Assembly: GCA_016801885.1 (NCBI GenBank)
Contig: CM028900.1
Span: forward strand, 13,472,972-13,536,971
Source: Toxotes chatareus
Taxonomy: Eukaryota; Chordata; Actinopteri; Toxotidae
Direction: 5' to 3'
DNA: 64,000 nucleotides
Shown here one piece after another: positions 22,136 to 36,700 of this stretch. Under the pieces are notes generated by a model that was given only the letters and a program-made list of their open reading frames with translations, ran no database searches and was not told the origin of the DNA. Each line of letters starts with the position of its first letter. Position 1 is the first letter of the stretch. The position numbers and the translations under genes are program-made.

Positions 22136-25100
22136 GATAGCCTCTTTGCTAAAGAACTATTTGGCAGAAGGGGAGAAGTGATCGTGTACGGTCAAACCCA
22201 AAGGTACATTGTGATGGGTCTATCCCCCTGTTTCAACAAAGTGGTACACAGGGCGTCTGGACAGCAGATTCATCAGCATTACTTGAATGGAGGAACAAGC
22301 TCATACAGCATTATGCAGCTGACAGGGAAGATGAATCTAGGCAACTCACGGCATCGAGGATCCTCTCAGACCTTCAGTCATGGCCTGTGGTAAAGACTGA
22401 GGGATGGGAGAGAGGTTGTGGAGATAACACATCACGCCCTGTCGACGTCCTATATTATGGTGCTGTCCTGTAGAGTGTCTGGGACAATACTGTGTTAGCT
22501 GCCAGAGTGCCGTTGACATCATTGACAAACCTCTATGGTGTCAGGCAGTCACTCACACTTCTACTGGGTGTCTGTCATCATACTCAAACAGTCAGGCACT
22601 GACACCTTTTCACGTGAATGAAGATTCTCCAGTGACTGACAAAAAATAGTGGATGGCCTTTAAGGAAGGGAGGAAAAAAAAAACATGGCAAGAATAGCAC
22701 CTCTCTTCGAAAGGAGAGACTTATAATTTGCAATAATGGCACACCAATAGCTCTCGGAGAGAAAATTACAGGAAAAAGCCGATCTGAAATTTCCTTTTAA
22801 CTGACAGAAACACATCCATTGTAGACAGAAGTCTTGTTTACTTGGTAAAATGGCATCAATTAGGAGCGGATGGCAAAATTAGCATATTCTCTTAATGGAC
22901 TGGCCTTTCTTGTGCGGCGCTCTCACACTGATTGTATGGAAGGGACATGTTAAGGGAGACTGAGAAAAGGTCAGGTGTCTGCACCATTCAGGTGATCATA
23001 TTTTTCACCAAACAGTTGTGCATTCTCCATGGCTATTGTTATGTTATCCTGCAGCTGAGAGCAACATTCCTGTATATGGGGAAATTTTATTTTAAATTAT
23101 TGTGGGAAACAAGTCACTCACTCTGACACTTCCAAAGATACTGGACAGGGAGCAAGTGCAATTTCCTCATGTGTTTAAAATATTCTATATGTCTGTATTT
23201 TTTTATGTTAGTTTTAAAATTTGAACACCAATTAATGCAAGTATGCCACAAAAAAATACCCTCAATTCTAGTGAAAATGCTACTGTAAAATCCTTCTCCC
23301 TTATCTCCCCTTACCTCATCAAAGGTAAAGTTCGATCAAATCTACAGTACGTTTTCGTCAGCACACTCTGTTGGGATTTAATCATACTCTTAAAAATCTT
23401 AGGAAAAAAAATATAACCAGAAATTAGAGAAATTAACAGACAATTTAAAGAAGTGTTCAGTATCCTGTTCCTAGCACTGAGTTAATCAATTTGAAATGAT
23501 TTGCCAGTTTATTTTCATTATTAACAGCCCTCCATCACTTTGGAAGCTAATTAATTCTAAAAATGATATTTCATCATCAGTGCTGCAGTACGTATCTCAA
23601 GAAAAGCTCAGCTCCTCCCAGCCAGACCAAAGCCGCAGACTGCAAATTCTCTTCCCTCGTCCTCCACCCCTCCTCCCTTGTGCCTCTGCTCCCACCACCC
23701 CAAATTGACTGGTCTTGCACAGTTGCAGCTGAACAAGAAAGGAATTGCTAGTGTCAAGACACAGTTTACAAATATGACATCTCCTCTGGCATGGCTGGAA
23801 ATATGAAATATTGATTTATGTGCAGTAAAAGGTCTTATAAAAATGATCACATACACATGAGGGATTAATGCGCAGAAGATCAATAGAAATTTCATTCTTG
23901 ACACTAGACTGTCACCTATGGTGAAATGCTAAAATAAAGAAATCAATATTATCTATGAAATGTCAAATTTATTATAATTATGTGGATGAAAGCTGGCCAA
24001 GTGGCTCCCAGGGGGCTGAGAGGGATAGGTTACCACTCTCAAGCATCCCTCATGTCCCTCCTTCTCATGCTGCCAATTTTGAGAGCAATATTGGTGTAAA
24101 GGGTTTTCACCCGTTATGTATGGCCTTGTTGTAACAAATTCCTCCTGGAATATTTAACTGTGGAAAGACTGACAATGGACAGAGCTGCAGTTCATAGCCT
24201 GCAGGTTGTGTGGTTAACAGCTGTTAGCTTTGGCACATATTGTATGACTCTGCCCTCTCAACTGAAACCTATTTGGCAGCTGCTCCTGACATGGACAAGT
24301 CACAGGCCACGAAAGTACGATATCTCAGCATGCGTCCTGGTTCAAAGATGACAGATTCAGTCCGGCTAAATATTGATCTTAACACTAGAATGTATCAGTA
24401 ATCACACGGATTTGTTTTCCCTTGAAGAAAAAAAAAAAACAGGCTTAATATGAAAAGAATTTACATGAAGCCATAAAACAATCATCTTAACTGAGAAAAA
24501 CAATGCCATTTTGAAAACGATTTTATCATCAATCCACAAAGCAAAGTTTCTGCACACGCTTGACCATTTTAAACTAATATGAGGAGACTTCAGGTTTTTA
24601 TGTGTTACTGGGCTTTTTCACATTCCCCTCAATGTTTTATTTGCTATTGCATTTAAACTAAGAGCTATTTGTGTTCATTCACTTGTTTTCCATGTCTAAT
24701 TAATATCCTTTGAATGTGTGGGGATCAATTTATTTAATCAATGTTGGGTAGAGCCTTTGGCCTTCTAAAGGTCACTTAGATATGGAATGGGATATCATCA
24801 GAGTCAGATCACAAAGGAGCGAGCAGGTAATTTGAATGTGGCAGGCAAACTTTGCATGTATGATCACGCATTTTTGAAAAACTAAAGAAAATTATTTTTC
24901 CCTTCTGTCCCTTTTCCCATTTCAGGCAATAGTCTTTTTTTTTTTTTTTCACCAGAGGTCCACAGTACACACTAGAGTGTGGCAGCTGTGTAATCCCTTT
25001 AACAACCGACGGGGCTATTAAATGAACCGGTGGTGCAGCTGCAAATAGCCAATAAAGCCAGCACAATATCATCCCTATTAAACAGTAATCTCGGCAGGCT

Positions 25101-27084
25101 TAAGAAGTTCTCTGAAAAATGGGAGGAAAACCATAACAAAATGTAATCAAGCAAAACATGGGGATTTTCCTCAACAAAATAAGCCAAACAATTTTCACAG
25201 TGGCTTACATGAAAGGTGTTGAGCAACAGCACTCCAGCCTCAGAGAACTTCTCAGCCCCTGCAGGTGACCACGGTTTGCTGCCTTATCACAAATACAGAA
25301 GCACACAACAAAAAAAATGAGCCTGTCAATCGAAGCAATTTATCGCCACAGATATTAACAGAGAAAGGGAAACAGGAGAAAATAACAAATTGTGCAGTTA
25401 CATTTTAAAAGTGACCAAATCGAATTCATAAGATCACAGTTTGAGAGATAGAACCCAGTTCATTTTTCCTCCCTTTCAGCAGCTTATGTGCTCTGTCAGA
25501 TGAAAGCAGAGCAGAGAGCTGCTGTTGATGGAGCCTTTGAGCCTGGAAGAGGAGGCAATGCAGCCTCTTGAAGGGGTGCCGGGGACAGCGATAACCGGGG
25601 AGGCTGCAGGAGCTCCCTCCGCTGCCGGGGGAAGGTGTTCCAACTTATCAGAGTCGGCACACGGGGAATGATTACCCCTCTGCCGGGCCGATTACTGCTG
25701 TCTCTCTGGGTCAAAAGCAGGCAAGGATAAAAGAGAGAACTGAAGCCTCCTATCCTGCCACCAATCATCCATTAGTGCTCAGAGGCGAGGGGCTTGTCTC
25801 TCCGACATGGGCTTGTCAGTCTGGTGCATAAGAAGGAGAGGGAGGTAATCACAGGCAGGACTCTCACTCACACCGATGTCATGGAGGACAGTGTGGGGCC
25901 TGCTAAGGTAATTTATGGATCTGAGTATAAGCACTTCCTTGACATATTATTTATTCATTTGAGTTTGTTTTAGAACATTCCTCGTCATCTGCAGGGCGAG
26001 GCAAAGTGTTGAGTGGTGTTTACACTATTGATGTATAGTATATATGCTGATCCACTCACATGAATAAGAATGTGAAACAGGCCAGGTAGCACAAAACACC
26101 ACATCAGACACATCAAACAACAATAACTGACTGCAGCACACAGCATACAAGAATCCTTACCTTTTTGTTTGCAGTATTCTAATAATGTAGGACAAGGCAT
26201 GAGAAATGTACTGAGGTTGGTCAGTCTGTAATGTTGCTCCCCGTTGCAATATCTGCTCGGAGTATTTTTTTATTTTTGTATTTTATTATTATTTATTTAT
26301 TTATGTGTCTTCATTGAAAACAAATGGGACCGCTATTCTCTCTATGAAATATGACTATGTACCCGAACAAACCACACCAGCCTGAACCTGTTCTACTCCT
26401 GAGTGGGTGAGGAGCAAGAGTTAGAGTATCTACATTTAACGCTTCGCTCTGTATGCATTCTCCAGCCGTCGTCATGTTATGGATGGACAACAGGCTGGCA
26501 TAGCACAGCTGACCAGACTCACCTCTGCTTATAACAGCACAACCCTTCAGATTAAGGTCAGTGCTCCAGCCAGCTACCTTTCACTCTCCTCTCTTCAATA
26601 CCAGAAGAGGGACAGGAAAAACTCCAAGCCAATTGCTAGTGGCATCTCTGATGAACAGAGTGTAAAAATTCTTCCTCCTATGCTTCCATGCACAGGTCAG
26701 TGTAGGGGTCTTTACAATACAGCAGAGCAATGCCTTAATCAGAAACCTCAATCGTGTAATTCCAGTGACCAATCTATTTGGCGATATGGAGAGCTGGGTC
26801 TCAAGGGACTGTGTAAATTTGGGACAGATGAGTGGAAGGAAGCTGTGCTACGTCTCCCACAAGTAAGCCAAAGAGACGCTGCAGGTCAGTAAAAGAAAAG
26901 AAAAGAAGAGTGGGAGCTGCCATTAATAGGCAGCAGTCATCCAGACAGAGCTGCCCCAAGAGCTACTGCTCCATTTCAAGTTTTAGGCTAGCATACGAAA
27001 TGTCCCTAATGCTCAGAAAAATGGAAATGGGAACACTTACATTTCCACAACAACCAGAATGGAGACTACAGTGAGATTTTAAAC
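22136..27084. other. Gene-free region
   Basis: No gene is recognised. The 137-codon frame at 26479-26892 is the longest here but has no domain, signal or splice context. The block 22690-22925 is unique with TAAT cores. A GC-richer patch lies at 25500-25700, and an A/T-rich low-complexity run at 26262-26305. Confidence 0.45.
22690..22925. promoter_or_regulatory. Candidate conserved non-coding element
   Basis: A repeat-free stretch with CTTATAATTTGCAATAATGG, ATCAATTAGG and TTAGCATATTC words, ending in a CpG-containing TTGTGCGGCGCTC. Composition and the density of AT-rich transcription factor cores fit an enhancer; there is no coding frame. The call rests on appearance only. Confidence 0.28.
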
Positions 27085-27395
27085 CAACTACTAGGAAGAT
27101 TGATTGATGAAATTTGGTACAGATATTCACAGTCCCCAGTGGATAAATTAAAATGATTTTGGAGATTTGGTGACTTTTCATCTAGAACCATCATCAGGTT
27201 AATCTTTAATTTGCCAGATATTTTGGTATATGATTAAATACTTATACATATCAAATACAAATCTAATGACATTCTCATCAGCCTCAGCTGTACATTGTGT
27301 TTAATGCTAATTAAAAAGTGTTAGCATGCCAACGTGCTCAACTAAGACAGTAAACATAGTAAAAATTATACCTGCTAAACTACAGAATGTCAGCA
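27085..27395 (-). repeat. Dispersed repeat, copy 1 (reverse orientation)
   Basis: The reverse complement of this stretch matches the copy at 46195-46400 by eye. The shared core is CACTGGGGACTGTGAATATC against CTCTGGGGACCATGAATATC, followed by TGTAC and an AAAT-rich word. Both also carry TTAGCATG/AACATGCT words near the other end. Long dispersed repeats with many GCTAACATGC words are abundant in teleosts and non-coding. No termini or target duplication could be defined, so the class (SINE or DNA element) is left open. Confidence 0.65.
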
Positions 27396-30300
27396 CTCTG
27401 ACTGTTTAATGTCCCATCCCTCCACTAAGTTCAGTGCAAATCCTGCATAATCCTGCTGACAAATAAACAAACCAACAAAGAAACACGATGAAAACACAAC
27501 ATCCTTGGCGGACGCAATGACGTCTCAGGACAGTGCTGTGGTGACTCAGATAACCCTAATGAAACTGATAAATTCCAATCATGATTCCAGCAGCAACTCG
27601 GAGAGACCACCTTCATCCTATGATATATATCTTAACGGAAAGACCTGATATCTTCCAGTTCCTATTAGCAGCCACATTTCAACAGCAGGGCAATAATGCT
27701 TCCTACATGTCAAGGACATGATCTCCTTTCTGCACTGAGACTCTGAAAAAGGGCCAGAGAGAATGCTCCTTATGCTGTGATAGAAATGACATGCCAGATG
27801 ATGACCAAAGATCGAGAGTAGCCCTCACATTAGTAGAGATTAGCACTGACCTTGCCCTTCCGAAAGACGAGTGGACAAACTGCAGTGACACTATCACTGA
27901 GTAAAATCTTTATTCTGCCGTTCCCTCTATTTTATCCATTTCCCCTGTTAAATGAAAATATTGACATTTGTTCTAATCAAATATCTTTTCATATTGATCA
28001 AATCTGATAATAAAATGCACAAGAATAAAACTGAAAAGATCCACATTTATCATTCGGCATCATTCAGATGAGAGTGCAAGTTGAACAAGGAAACAAATTC
28101 CAGTACAAACAAAGAGGGAGATCTCACTACATGGAAAGACCTGTGGAAATGCTGTTTTCAATGATCCAAAGCATCTTGTCTTGTCCTTTTCACATGCTTC
28201 CAATGAATTATGTATCCGCAGTGATTTATGGTGCGCCATGCTCAACCCTCTCCCTCTCCCTCAATGTGGAATCCTACATGGATTTTTCACAGGGAGCCAA
28301 CAGGGAAAACCAAAATTGCTCAATTTAAAGAAGTAATTAAAACTGTCCGCAATCAATATTTATCTTTAGAAGGACCCTGGTGGGGGTTTAGTGCCTTACC
28401 ATCCCCCCACTCTGCTCCATGTCTAGTCCTGCGTCCCCATGCTCCTCTCATTGACAGCTGTTCACCTCCTTCAAACAAACCAGAGACAGGAGCAAGCTGT
28501 TCCCACTCAGGACTAAAATGACATGTGTTGTGAATAATCAAATGACCCTAATATGAAGACCAGCACGATACATGTTGAGCAAGTTCAGCAGACTAAGATA
28601 CAGATCAACCTGAAAAGGAATCTATCTGACTTGCCCTTCATTGTGTATTTAGCGCAATAATTAACTATAATTCTGAAACAGCCAATTCATAATTTTCTCA
28701 CAAACTAACACATTTGGATATTATGAAACTTTCAAAAGTCATGAATAATCAAAAGATGAGCACTCTCCTCTTTTGATACTCTGCACTCAGATAATTAGTT
28801 TGACATTATCCTCTCACCTGTGCACAAGTGGAAGAAGTGGAGCAACACATACCCCCACAACGATATTTAGATATTGAAAAAAAAAAAAAAGAAGAAATCA
28901 AAAATTCTAAATTTGTTCAAAATAGAAAGCTGATATTATGGACACAAATGATTTTAAATAGATTTAATGAATTTGTCACATAATACTTTTTGGATATCTC
29001 TTAAGCCTCCCTATTTAGCATTTATAAGCAGTATATGAATATGTTACTACACACTATAATATAGTTATAAGCAAATCTAGGTACAATTTTAGATGTTTAT
29101 AGGTATATTTGCTTGATTTTTTTCCAGAGTATTCAGACACATCTTTTGTCCCACAGCAGAGGGACTTTGTAATAAATTGTGTAGTCCTATTAATAAATAA
29201 AACCAAAATACATGATCAAAAAATAGGGTAAGTACTTTATTATTAAATGTAATTTGGTGGGGTTAAAATAACGCATTACCTTCATCTACTGTACATACTC
29301 ATCGCGACTGGTGAATTCTTTAAAATAGAGGCTAAAATCCACAATGGTGCAATAGAAATCACTCACATTAACCTAACAATGATAAAGGGTCATGAAAGGA
29401 CATCCTCCATCAAAAGACAGTAAGCCTGAGTCCCCAGACTGATACATCACACTTTAATTCAATAGAGTATTTACTTGCGATCAATTTAGTAAGGTGAAAC
29501 AGTCATGTAAAACAGAATAGCGGTGGCATGACAGTTTGGTTAGACCATCTTCGGAGACCTCTTGCTGCAGGCAGAAATCATGTCTCTGTCATTCTATATC
29601 ATCAATTTTAATTATCCTCACAAGTGCTCATTCTGCTTCAGGCAGCAGTGGGAAAGGCAGAATCTGGGAAAAATTCCTTTAATTTATTTGGGACGTGAAG
29701 TGTGAGGTGAGACCTCTGGACCTCTGTCTGTCACAACCCAGCCCCCCCCCAACCCCCAAGTCAACACCACCCCACACCACCTCGCCCAAAAACCGCATAC
29801 ACACACTTTGCACTTCGATGCACTTCACATGTGCAGTGTGAGGCTCACGTGCACGCATACATCCATGTACAAAGACGCAGTTATGCTAAGTGAATAATTA
29901 CGTAGGTTTATCTGTAGATGCATTTAACAAACTTTTTCTTGCCATTCTCCTTCTTGAGTGTTGTTTCTTGTGTTGTTGTGACACCCCACTAGGAGTCAAC
30001 CAATAGGTCAACATAGCAAAGGTCATATTCCTCCTTACCAGTCTCCTGCTGCAACTGAATGTCGCACACATTTAGTGATCATTATGACACCCCCAGTTCC
30101 TTCTGTCCCCAATAACTTGGCAGGGGTCTCACTGGCCACTGCCCCCCTGCTGAGTTGTACTGGGTTGGATTACTGGCTTCAGGATGATGCTGAGATTTAG
30201 TTTAGGGGTCCTGGAGTTGATCCTGAAGATGAAGGAATTTTTCTGTGTTGGTAGATGTGGTAGATCACTTGCTCAGTAAGCCTCTACTTAACTTCCAACT

Positions 30301-30420
30301 TAGTTACACAATTAGGATTAAGAGGAAATAGAAAAATTAGATGAATCTATTATGAATAACAGACAAAATGTGATCCTTTACCCAACCCCTGATCCTAGAA
30401 ATTGTATTTATATACTACTA
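27396..30420. other. Gene-free region
   Basis: Unique AT-rich DNA with no recognisable gene. There is an A-run at 28877-28891. The more complex part, 28040-28400, has no simple repeats; its overlapping short frames do not suggest an exon. A C-rich patch lies at 29740-29790. Confidence 0.45.
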
Positions 30421-30423
30421 AAC

Positions 30424-30425
30424 TA

Positions 30426-30463
<38 letters not shown>
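30424..30463. repeat. (TA)n-(T)n low-complexity tract
   Basis: About 25 bp of alternating TA run directly into about 15 T. It could be the eroded tail of a retroposed element or a simple slippage tract. Confidence 0.9.
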
Positions 30464-30524
30464 AATGTAATGAATGAAACATTATATTTACATTTATACG
30501 TCTGTGAATTGCAACTATGGTGTT

Positions 30525-30720
30525 GCTCAGGGTTGGTAAAGATTGTGGGCACGGCAAATAAACTACGGTTAAGGGCTAGGATAAAGCAACTAAAACACTT
30601 GGTTGAGGTTTGAAAAAGACTGTGGTCATGGTTAATTAAAAAAAAATCACAGGTATGTAAAGCACAGAGAGGATTATTACGTTAAGGACACACCACCTCC
30701 TGGAATGGCACTGAACGCTG
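30525..30720. repeat. Possible degenerate dispersed repeat
   Basis: The phrases GGTTAAGGGCTAGG, CAACTAAAACACTTGG and TTGAGGTTTGAAAAAG recall a common teleost dispersed repeat that carries GGTTAGG-like and AACACTTGGTTAAGG words. No second copy is visible in this window, so the call depends on recall and is weak. Confidence 0.35.
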
Positions 30721-33700
30721 GCATTGGATGTAAATCTTGTTAAACTGTTCAATGTAGACATGATTCCTGTTATACTGGGCTGAGCAGAAAAGAGGGCAAG
30801 TGAATCTTAATATTAAGGGTCAAAATCAACCTTAATAGATGTCTATGGCCAAAAGACAATTACAATATTTTTATGTGACAACTTGTGAAACTTGCAGCCA
30901 CAGGGGAAAAAAAGTTTGGCTGAGGTTTAACAAGGCTAAGATCCCTTCTGCCACTTAAAGCTTCAGTTTTTGTGACATAATTAAGCCATTATAGAATAGC
31001 TGTGATATTTCCAGCCAGTTGATGCCATTATTTACCATACAATGTCTGATGCTCAATCAGACCTTCAGTGATTGGAAATCTCTAGCACATAAGTATACAA
31101 TATGGTTAAATCCAATTGAGGCAAATTGCATGCATTTTTAGGGATCATTAAGTTATTAGCATCACTAGAGGGGGCAGAAAAACACTTGAAAAAATCTCTC
31201 TGCTAATTGCAATCAATTTCTTCCTTTCAGAGAAACTTCTGATGCCTCCTGGTATTCTACTCTCCATGGATTTCACGTGGTGCTTCGTGGATCTCACCCA
31301 AAAAAAAAACAACAACAAAAAAACCAAAACAGTGTTGTTGGACACTAAGAGTGGATCTGTTGAATCGTGTGAGAACATCCAGATAAATATTGTCGTTTAC
31401 TGTGAGAGCTGCTTAGGCACTGCTCTGCATACAGGCTTAGCCATAAATGCAGGTAGGAATGAACCATAAAAAGACATGATTAATAGAAAATGGGATAGCC
31501 CATGACTGGCAAGTGCTGAAAAGTGAAGCAGACAGAATGAGGAACTGATAATGAGTTCTGGCATTGGTGAAAAATTCCTATTGCTCCAGGGTGAAAAAGG
31601 AAGGCACTTCCCCTCCATAAAAAAAAAGGATAGAAGGATAAAAGAAATAAGTTGGAGAAAATCACTGACCAGCTTTTATGTTTCACTGTCGGCTGAGTGT
31701 CAGGGATTTGCTGTCATAAAGATAGTGAAAGCTCAAGAGCTGGTGCTTACCAAGAATTAATCAGTTTAGGTTTTGGTCCTGAACATAAAATGTCAGACAT
31801 TGCCTCTCAACTCTTGTAGGTGATTTCTTTGAGCCGAACAACACAATAATCCCACTCTCACTTCTATTGAAGGTCAAAGTTGGTCAGTGAGCCAAGAAAT
31901 ACCATATCAGAGCTTCCTTCCTCCTCAATTGCTGCAAGTATAAATTATGGAATTAGTGTATTGATTGCCGACTATGGCTTCAACCGATCACTTTTACAGC
32001 CATGACAAGATTATTTTATCCTACTTTTCCTGTATTATTATATGTTGAGTTTGAGTTATTCTACCAGCATGGGAAGTGACAGCTTGAATTTATTCAATAA
32101 AGCGGAGCAGTTAGGAAAGCCAGTGAGGCAAAAAACAGAAGACACGGCATGAGGGAGAGAGACGGCGTTCCTGCCTGCGAGCCTGCCATCCCAAATAAAG
32201 AAAGATATCTGCCCAAACAGAGCGCTGATCAATACATTCTTACAAACACAAGCACATCATTTGTTAAGTGATAACCTCACACTCTCGCACATGGGAAACT
32301 GCAGGAGTGAGGAAAAAAAGACACCATAAATTACAGATAATAGAGTCATTTGTGGTCAATGAAACCTGAAAATGGGTGTGCTTTTCATACAGTGATTCTC
32401 TACAAGGTATATTTAAATAGGTCAAACATGAGTGTGTCCAGGAAAGAAAAGTTCTAAAACTCTTTTAAACTATAATCTCTGTTTACAACAAGTTCTGTTA
32501 CAACAGATTGAAGATAATGGCAACCTGTGGAGTTTTTTGACTACTTATCAAAATGATGAAATCTGGGGATCGGTGTTTTTTGCTGAACGACTCCACATAT
32601 TGTTTGGATCTTCTGTTCTAACAGCAGCTAAGCTAAGATATGGGAACGAGGTGACAACAGTACAGTGAAGTTGAACCTGGGAAGAAACAAGCACTCAAGA
32701 CACTTTATCAGATGTGAGCACACCTGAATTGTCGGAAACAATCACTTATCTCACATGAAAACTGTGCACACAAAACCATGGAAAGTTCAAGACTTCAAAG
32801 CTGAACCCGTAATGACTTTGATGGATGTTTACAAGGGAAAGTTTAGGTAATAATATCACTGTCTGACTAATCTGGGGGTTTCTTTAAAACTTGTACATTA
32901 CACTGCTCCCGTGTTTTGTCTCACAGTCCTTTTTTGTAGAAGGGTGGCAGCTTTTCCAGTGAACTTGATGAGTAAAATGTTAGCGTACATGAAAGATAAG
33001 AAGATAAATAAAAATGAAACTCCAATCATTGTTTAAGGGCAGGGCAGACAATTGACTATAAAATAATAGCATGTCTCTGACTCTGAATCATGTTTACAGT
33101 ATTACTCAGCCACATGCATGCATTGTGTAATACTGTGCACAGTATATACTGTACTTTTCCACATAAAAATGCTGCATACATTAAAAAGGGATTCAAACCA
33201 TCACAAAATAAACACAACGTAAAAAATTGGGGGGTTTTAGGCTTGCCATTGAAAAAAATTAACTGAGATTCATTCATACATAAGATTCATGCTTCCTTCT
33301 GCTGCAGCAGCCAGTCGAGTGAAAAAAAAGCAATATTACGTGTGTGCTGTGATTGATGTACCTTCCCATTTATAATCTAATTTGTATTGGCTTTCACGTA
33401 TTCCCAAAGTGGCTCAAAATTATAAAAGCTAAGGTGCATAAAAGGTAGTATGGCAATGAGACATATGTATGAACAAAGATAAACTAAATTAAACAAGGGA
33501 AATTTTATGCATACATTTTATAATCTGTGAATTTCTTTACCATAGTTCTATAATATACAGTGCAACTCTTTACGTAAGACTAAGGACTTAAGAATATGGT
33601 GAAACATTTGAAAAACTAACCACTTTTAGAGTTATAATGATCAAAACAGAAAGGAAATTCAGTTTCCTTGGTGACTGGTGACCAATTAAAGAGTAGTGTG

Positions 33701-36700
33701 GTTCTACATTAGACTATTTAGAACTTCTCTCTTCAGTTAAATTGATAATAGCGTAGGACAAATATCTTGGAACCAATCTGTGAGAATAGCATTAAAGACT
33801 GAGACAATGCCTCAGTCCGCACATGATAGACAAGCATCTTTGGTCTGTATTGCATCAAAATGACAGGACCCAACACAAGTAATCTGACACATCTTGATCA
33901 CAGCACAGTCCTGATCTTTCTGTCACACTGGGGATTAAAACAGAAACACAGGGCTAACAAGGGTCAGATATGAAATTTCAAGGAAGTGACAGATGACAGG
34001 ACAAACAATTAAGTGTCAGTACGCTGACCTTGGGGCAACGGTTTTACACCATGACCCTCTATGCATTAGTCATTCCACCGGCAGCATGAAGGGGGGAAAA
34101 AGTGTGCCTCACTGCTCTAGTTAATACAATGCCACAAGCCCAGTGTTGTTCATTGTTTAGTCGTTATGATTAAAAGATGTACAGCACTATGGAAATTGGA
34201 GGGCTTGTGATTTGTCTTTGTCTGGTCAGCCTCCTACAGTATTCTGTGCGAGTCGTAAGGATACAGCTCAAGGCAGCTGTGGACTTCACACAGTACACAC
34301 AAGCACAGACACAGACACACACACACTCATTATTACATTTCAGAAGTTAAGCAATACTGTAAATGAACGTGATGCCATCCTTGCTGATGCTGGTGCTACG
34401 GTTCACTGTTCAAACAGCAAATATTTAGTATTTGGCTATGTTTAAAAATAATTCAGTTACTACAGGTGCCTCTATCAATCTTTGGATTTTTTTCATGCTG
34501 TGCATGCAACACAACCATGGTGCAAACTACAGAGCTCCCCTTGGTTCCTCATAATAAGACAGGAGCTTCCCTGAAAGCCTAAATTGTGAAATTTTAGGGG
34601 GTCTCAAAAATACTGACAAAATGCTATTTTTGCCACATATGTCTATTTTTCTGTGTCTTCATGCATGTGGGAGGTTCTTCACAAATTCACTCTAATGAAG
34701 ATACCGGGCTGCATGCTATTCTTGCCATCACCATTGTAGCGTGGCAGCACAATATCATAAACTTTACTCACTTCAGAAAAAAAACTTTCATAAAACAAAC
34801 CAGAACAAGAAGAACAAACTTTCCCACTAAGTCTGCACAGATTAGTAAAAGGGTTTCTCTCTCACTCCTTTCCCCTCTCCGCATGGCTATTTTTCATCGG
34901 TTTTCTTGTTCTTATTATTCACATTCTTATTAATAAAAATAATGATAAATAAAAGCTAAATCAAGCTTTATAAATGTTGTGTCTGTTTGTTTCTGACAAC
35001 AAAAAAGTGGGAAAAAAAGCGAGTTCCCCTGAAAGCCATGGTATAATTCGCACACCGTAAACAACTGCTCCTCAGAAATCATGGATGCAATTACTCATGC
35101 AGAAAGCACAATGTGAAAGAGAAAAAGCCATGTTCTGCTGAGTATTGCTTTTAGAAGAGGCAACCAAACAAGCAGCGGCAGTGCTGTAATCAGTCAAACC
35201 TGACTTCTTCAGGTAGTGCAGCACTTTTACCTCAGAAGTGTCCCCGTGTCCTGTGTTTTTTTTTTTACACTACCTTCAGTAGGAGAGCCTCTCATTCATA
35301 TCTCTCATCCCTCTCTATGACCCCAAAGTTACAAGATGGCTTTATCCATTTTTCCATAGAATTTTTAGACAAGTAGAAATGCTTCTGCTTCAGATAATGC
35401 ACATATGTTAATGTCACAACTGTTAAATACAATTACGAGAAACAGTTATTGTATAATTAACAGCTATAGTGTATGAATCAATGTTGAAAGTATTTTTTAT
35501 ACCTTAGTATAAGTACAAATGTACGGCTTCCACTGTTTTTTTGCTGTTCCAGTTATTTCTTCCACCTGTTGAACTAATTTTGAGAACCATAAAATGTCTC
35601 CTCATCAAAAACACTACTAGTAATAATATAATCATTTATTTAAAAATAACTTCTTAAAAGAACTGATCGATAACCACCACTTCTACTGCCCCACACATAG
35701 AAAAATAGTGGCTAATTAATCATTAATTTCTAAATGTGTTTTTTAATCATCATAGACACTGGCCAGCATGGTCTCATTTCTCTGTGACAGCTGGTGATGC
35801 TTTCCTGTGATTCACAGTAATCCACTTTTTATTATGAAGAAAATACTGGTATTTTTTTATACAGTGGGGAATGAATAAATATTGTACGTGGCAGGGACAT
35901 ATGGTCCAGACAGAACAGAAATTACAAGCCACATTTCAGGAACAAAATTCAGCACTTCTTATGTACAATACAAATGATTCAACAGTTTTGGATTTATTAA
36001 CTTAAGGATATTCATGGATGTATTAGAAAATGTAGGAATGTTTTATTAAAGCTCTCTAACTCCATCATAAACCCAACATGTAATAAAGATTTTTGTTTCT
36101 TAATAAAGACACAGTTGTTTTGGGCTAAAATTCTAATTTCTAAGTTCAATTTATTCATTAGATTTGTATTATGACATTATATTATTTATTATATTTATTC
36201 ATTTTATTTTAGGATTATTGCTTGAAGATTTGAATACAATAACCACATGTCGACCAGTAAATGTATTATAACTTTGGACAGCTCACAAAGAAACTGGGCA
36301 CAGTCTGTATGATTATACAACTAACAAATCAGCCAAGGCCAACTGCCACAGTTAAGTTTCACAGTGTGTAATTTCCTTTCTTAGCTGGCAGAGCAGAAAA
36401 CAATATATACAGGAAATGATACAGAATCCCAGAGACATACATTAACTTTTCATGTAATAAGGTAACACCCTGATGATTAAGTGTAAGCACTTTGCCTCAT
36501 ACTGTAGTTTACCTGCTTTGATAATGCATACTATTATGTAAATGAACATGACACGACCCAAATCTGCTCTGTGTAAATTAATGTATTTTACCTTTAAGAT
36601 GTTGCATTTCCACAAAGCAGTTTGTGTAATATGTTAACAAGAATGTAGAGCTGAGATTTAGTAGATAAAAAGTGGCATAAATTACAACAAGATGAAGCTG

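Noticed and set aside
26479..26892. A 137-codon frame, the longest outside nr4a2 exon 3.
   Set aside because: No domain, signal, coiled coil or codon bias is visible, and frames of this length occur by chance in 64 kb on six frames.
12296..30025. Octamers matching the NR4A monomer site AAAGGTCA or its complement at 12296-12303, 21473-21480, 22966-22973, 24767-24774 and 30018-30025, suggesting autoregulation.
   Set aside because: About two such octamers are expected by chance on both strands of 64 kb, and five over such a distance, found by an unsystematic scan, is not convincing. They are not clustered or near the promoter.
35465..35600. Words such as AAGTACAAATGTA recall the hAT-type MITE family.
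   Set aside because: Too few words match in order and there is no terminus, so I did not call a third copy.
35855..35890. ATACAGTGGGGAATG resembles the terminus of Tc1/mariner elements.
   Set aside because: No matching inverted terminus was found nearby and the similarity is limited to about ten bases.
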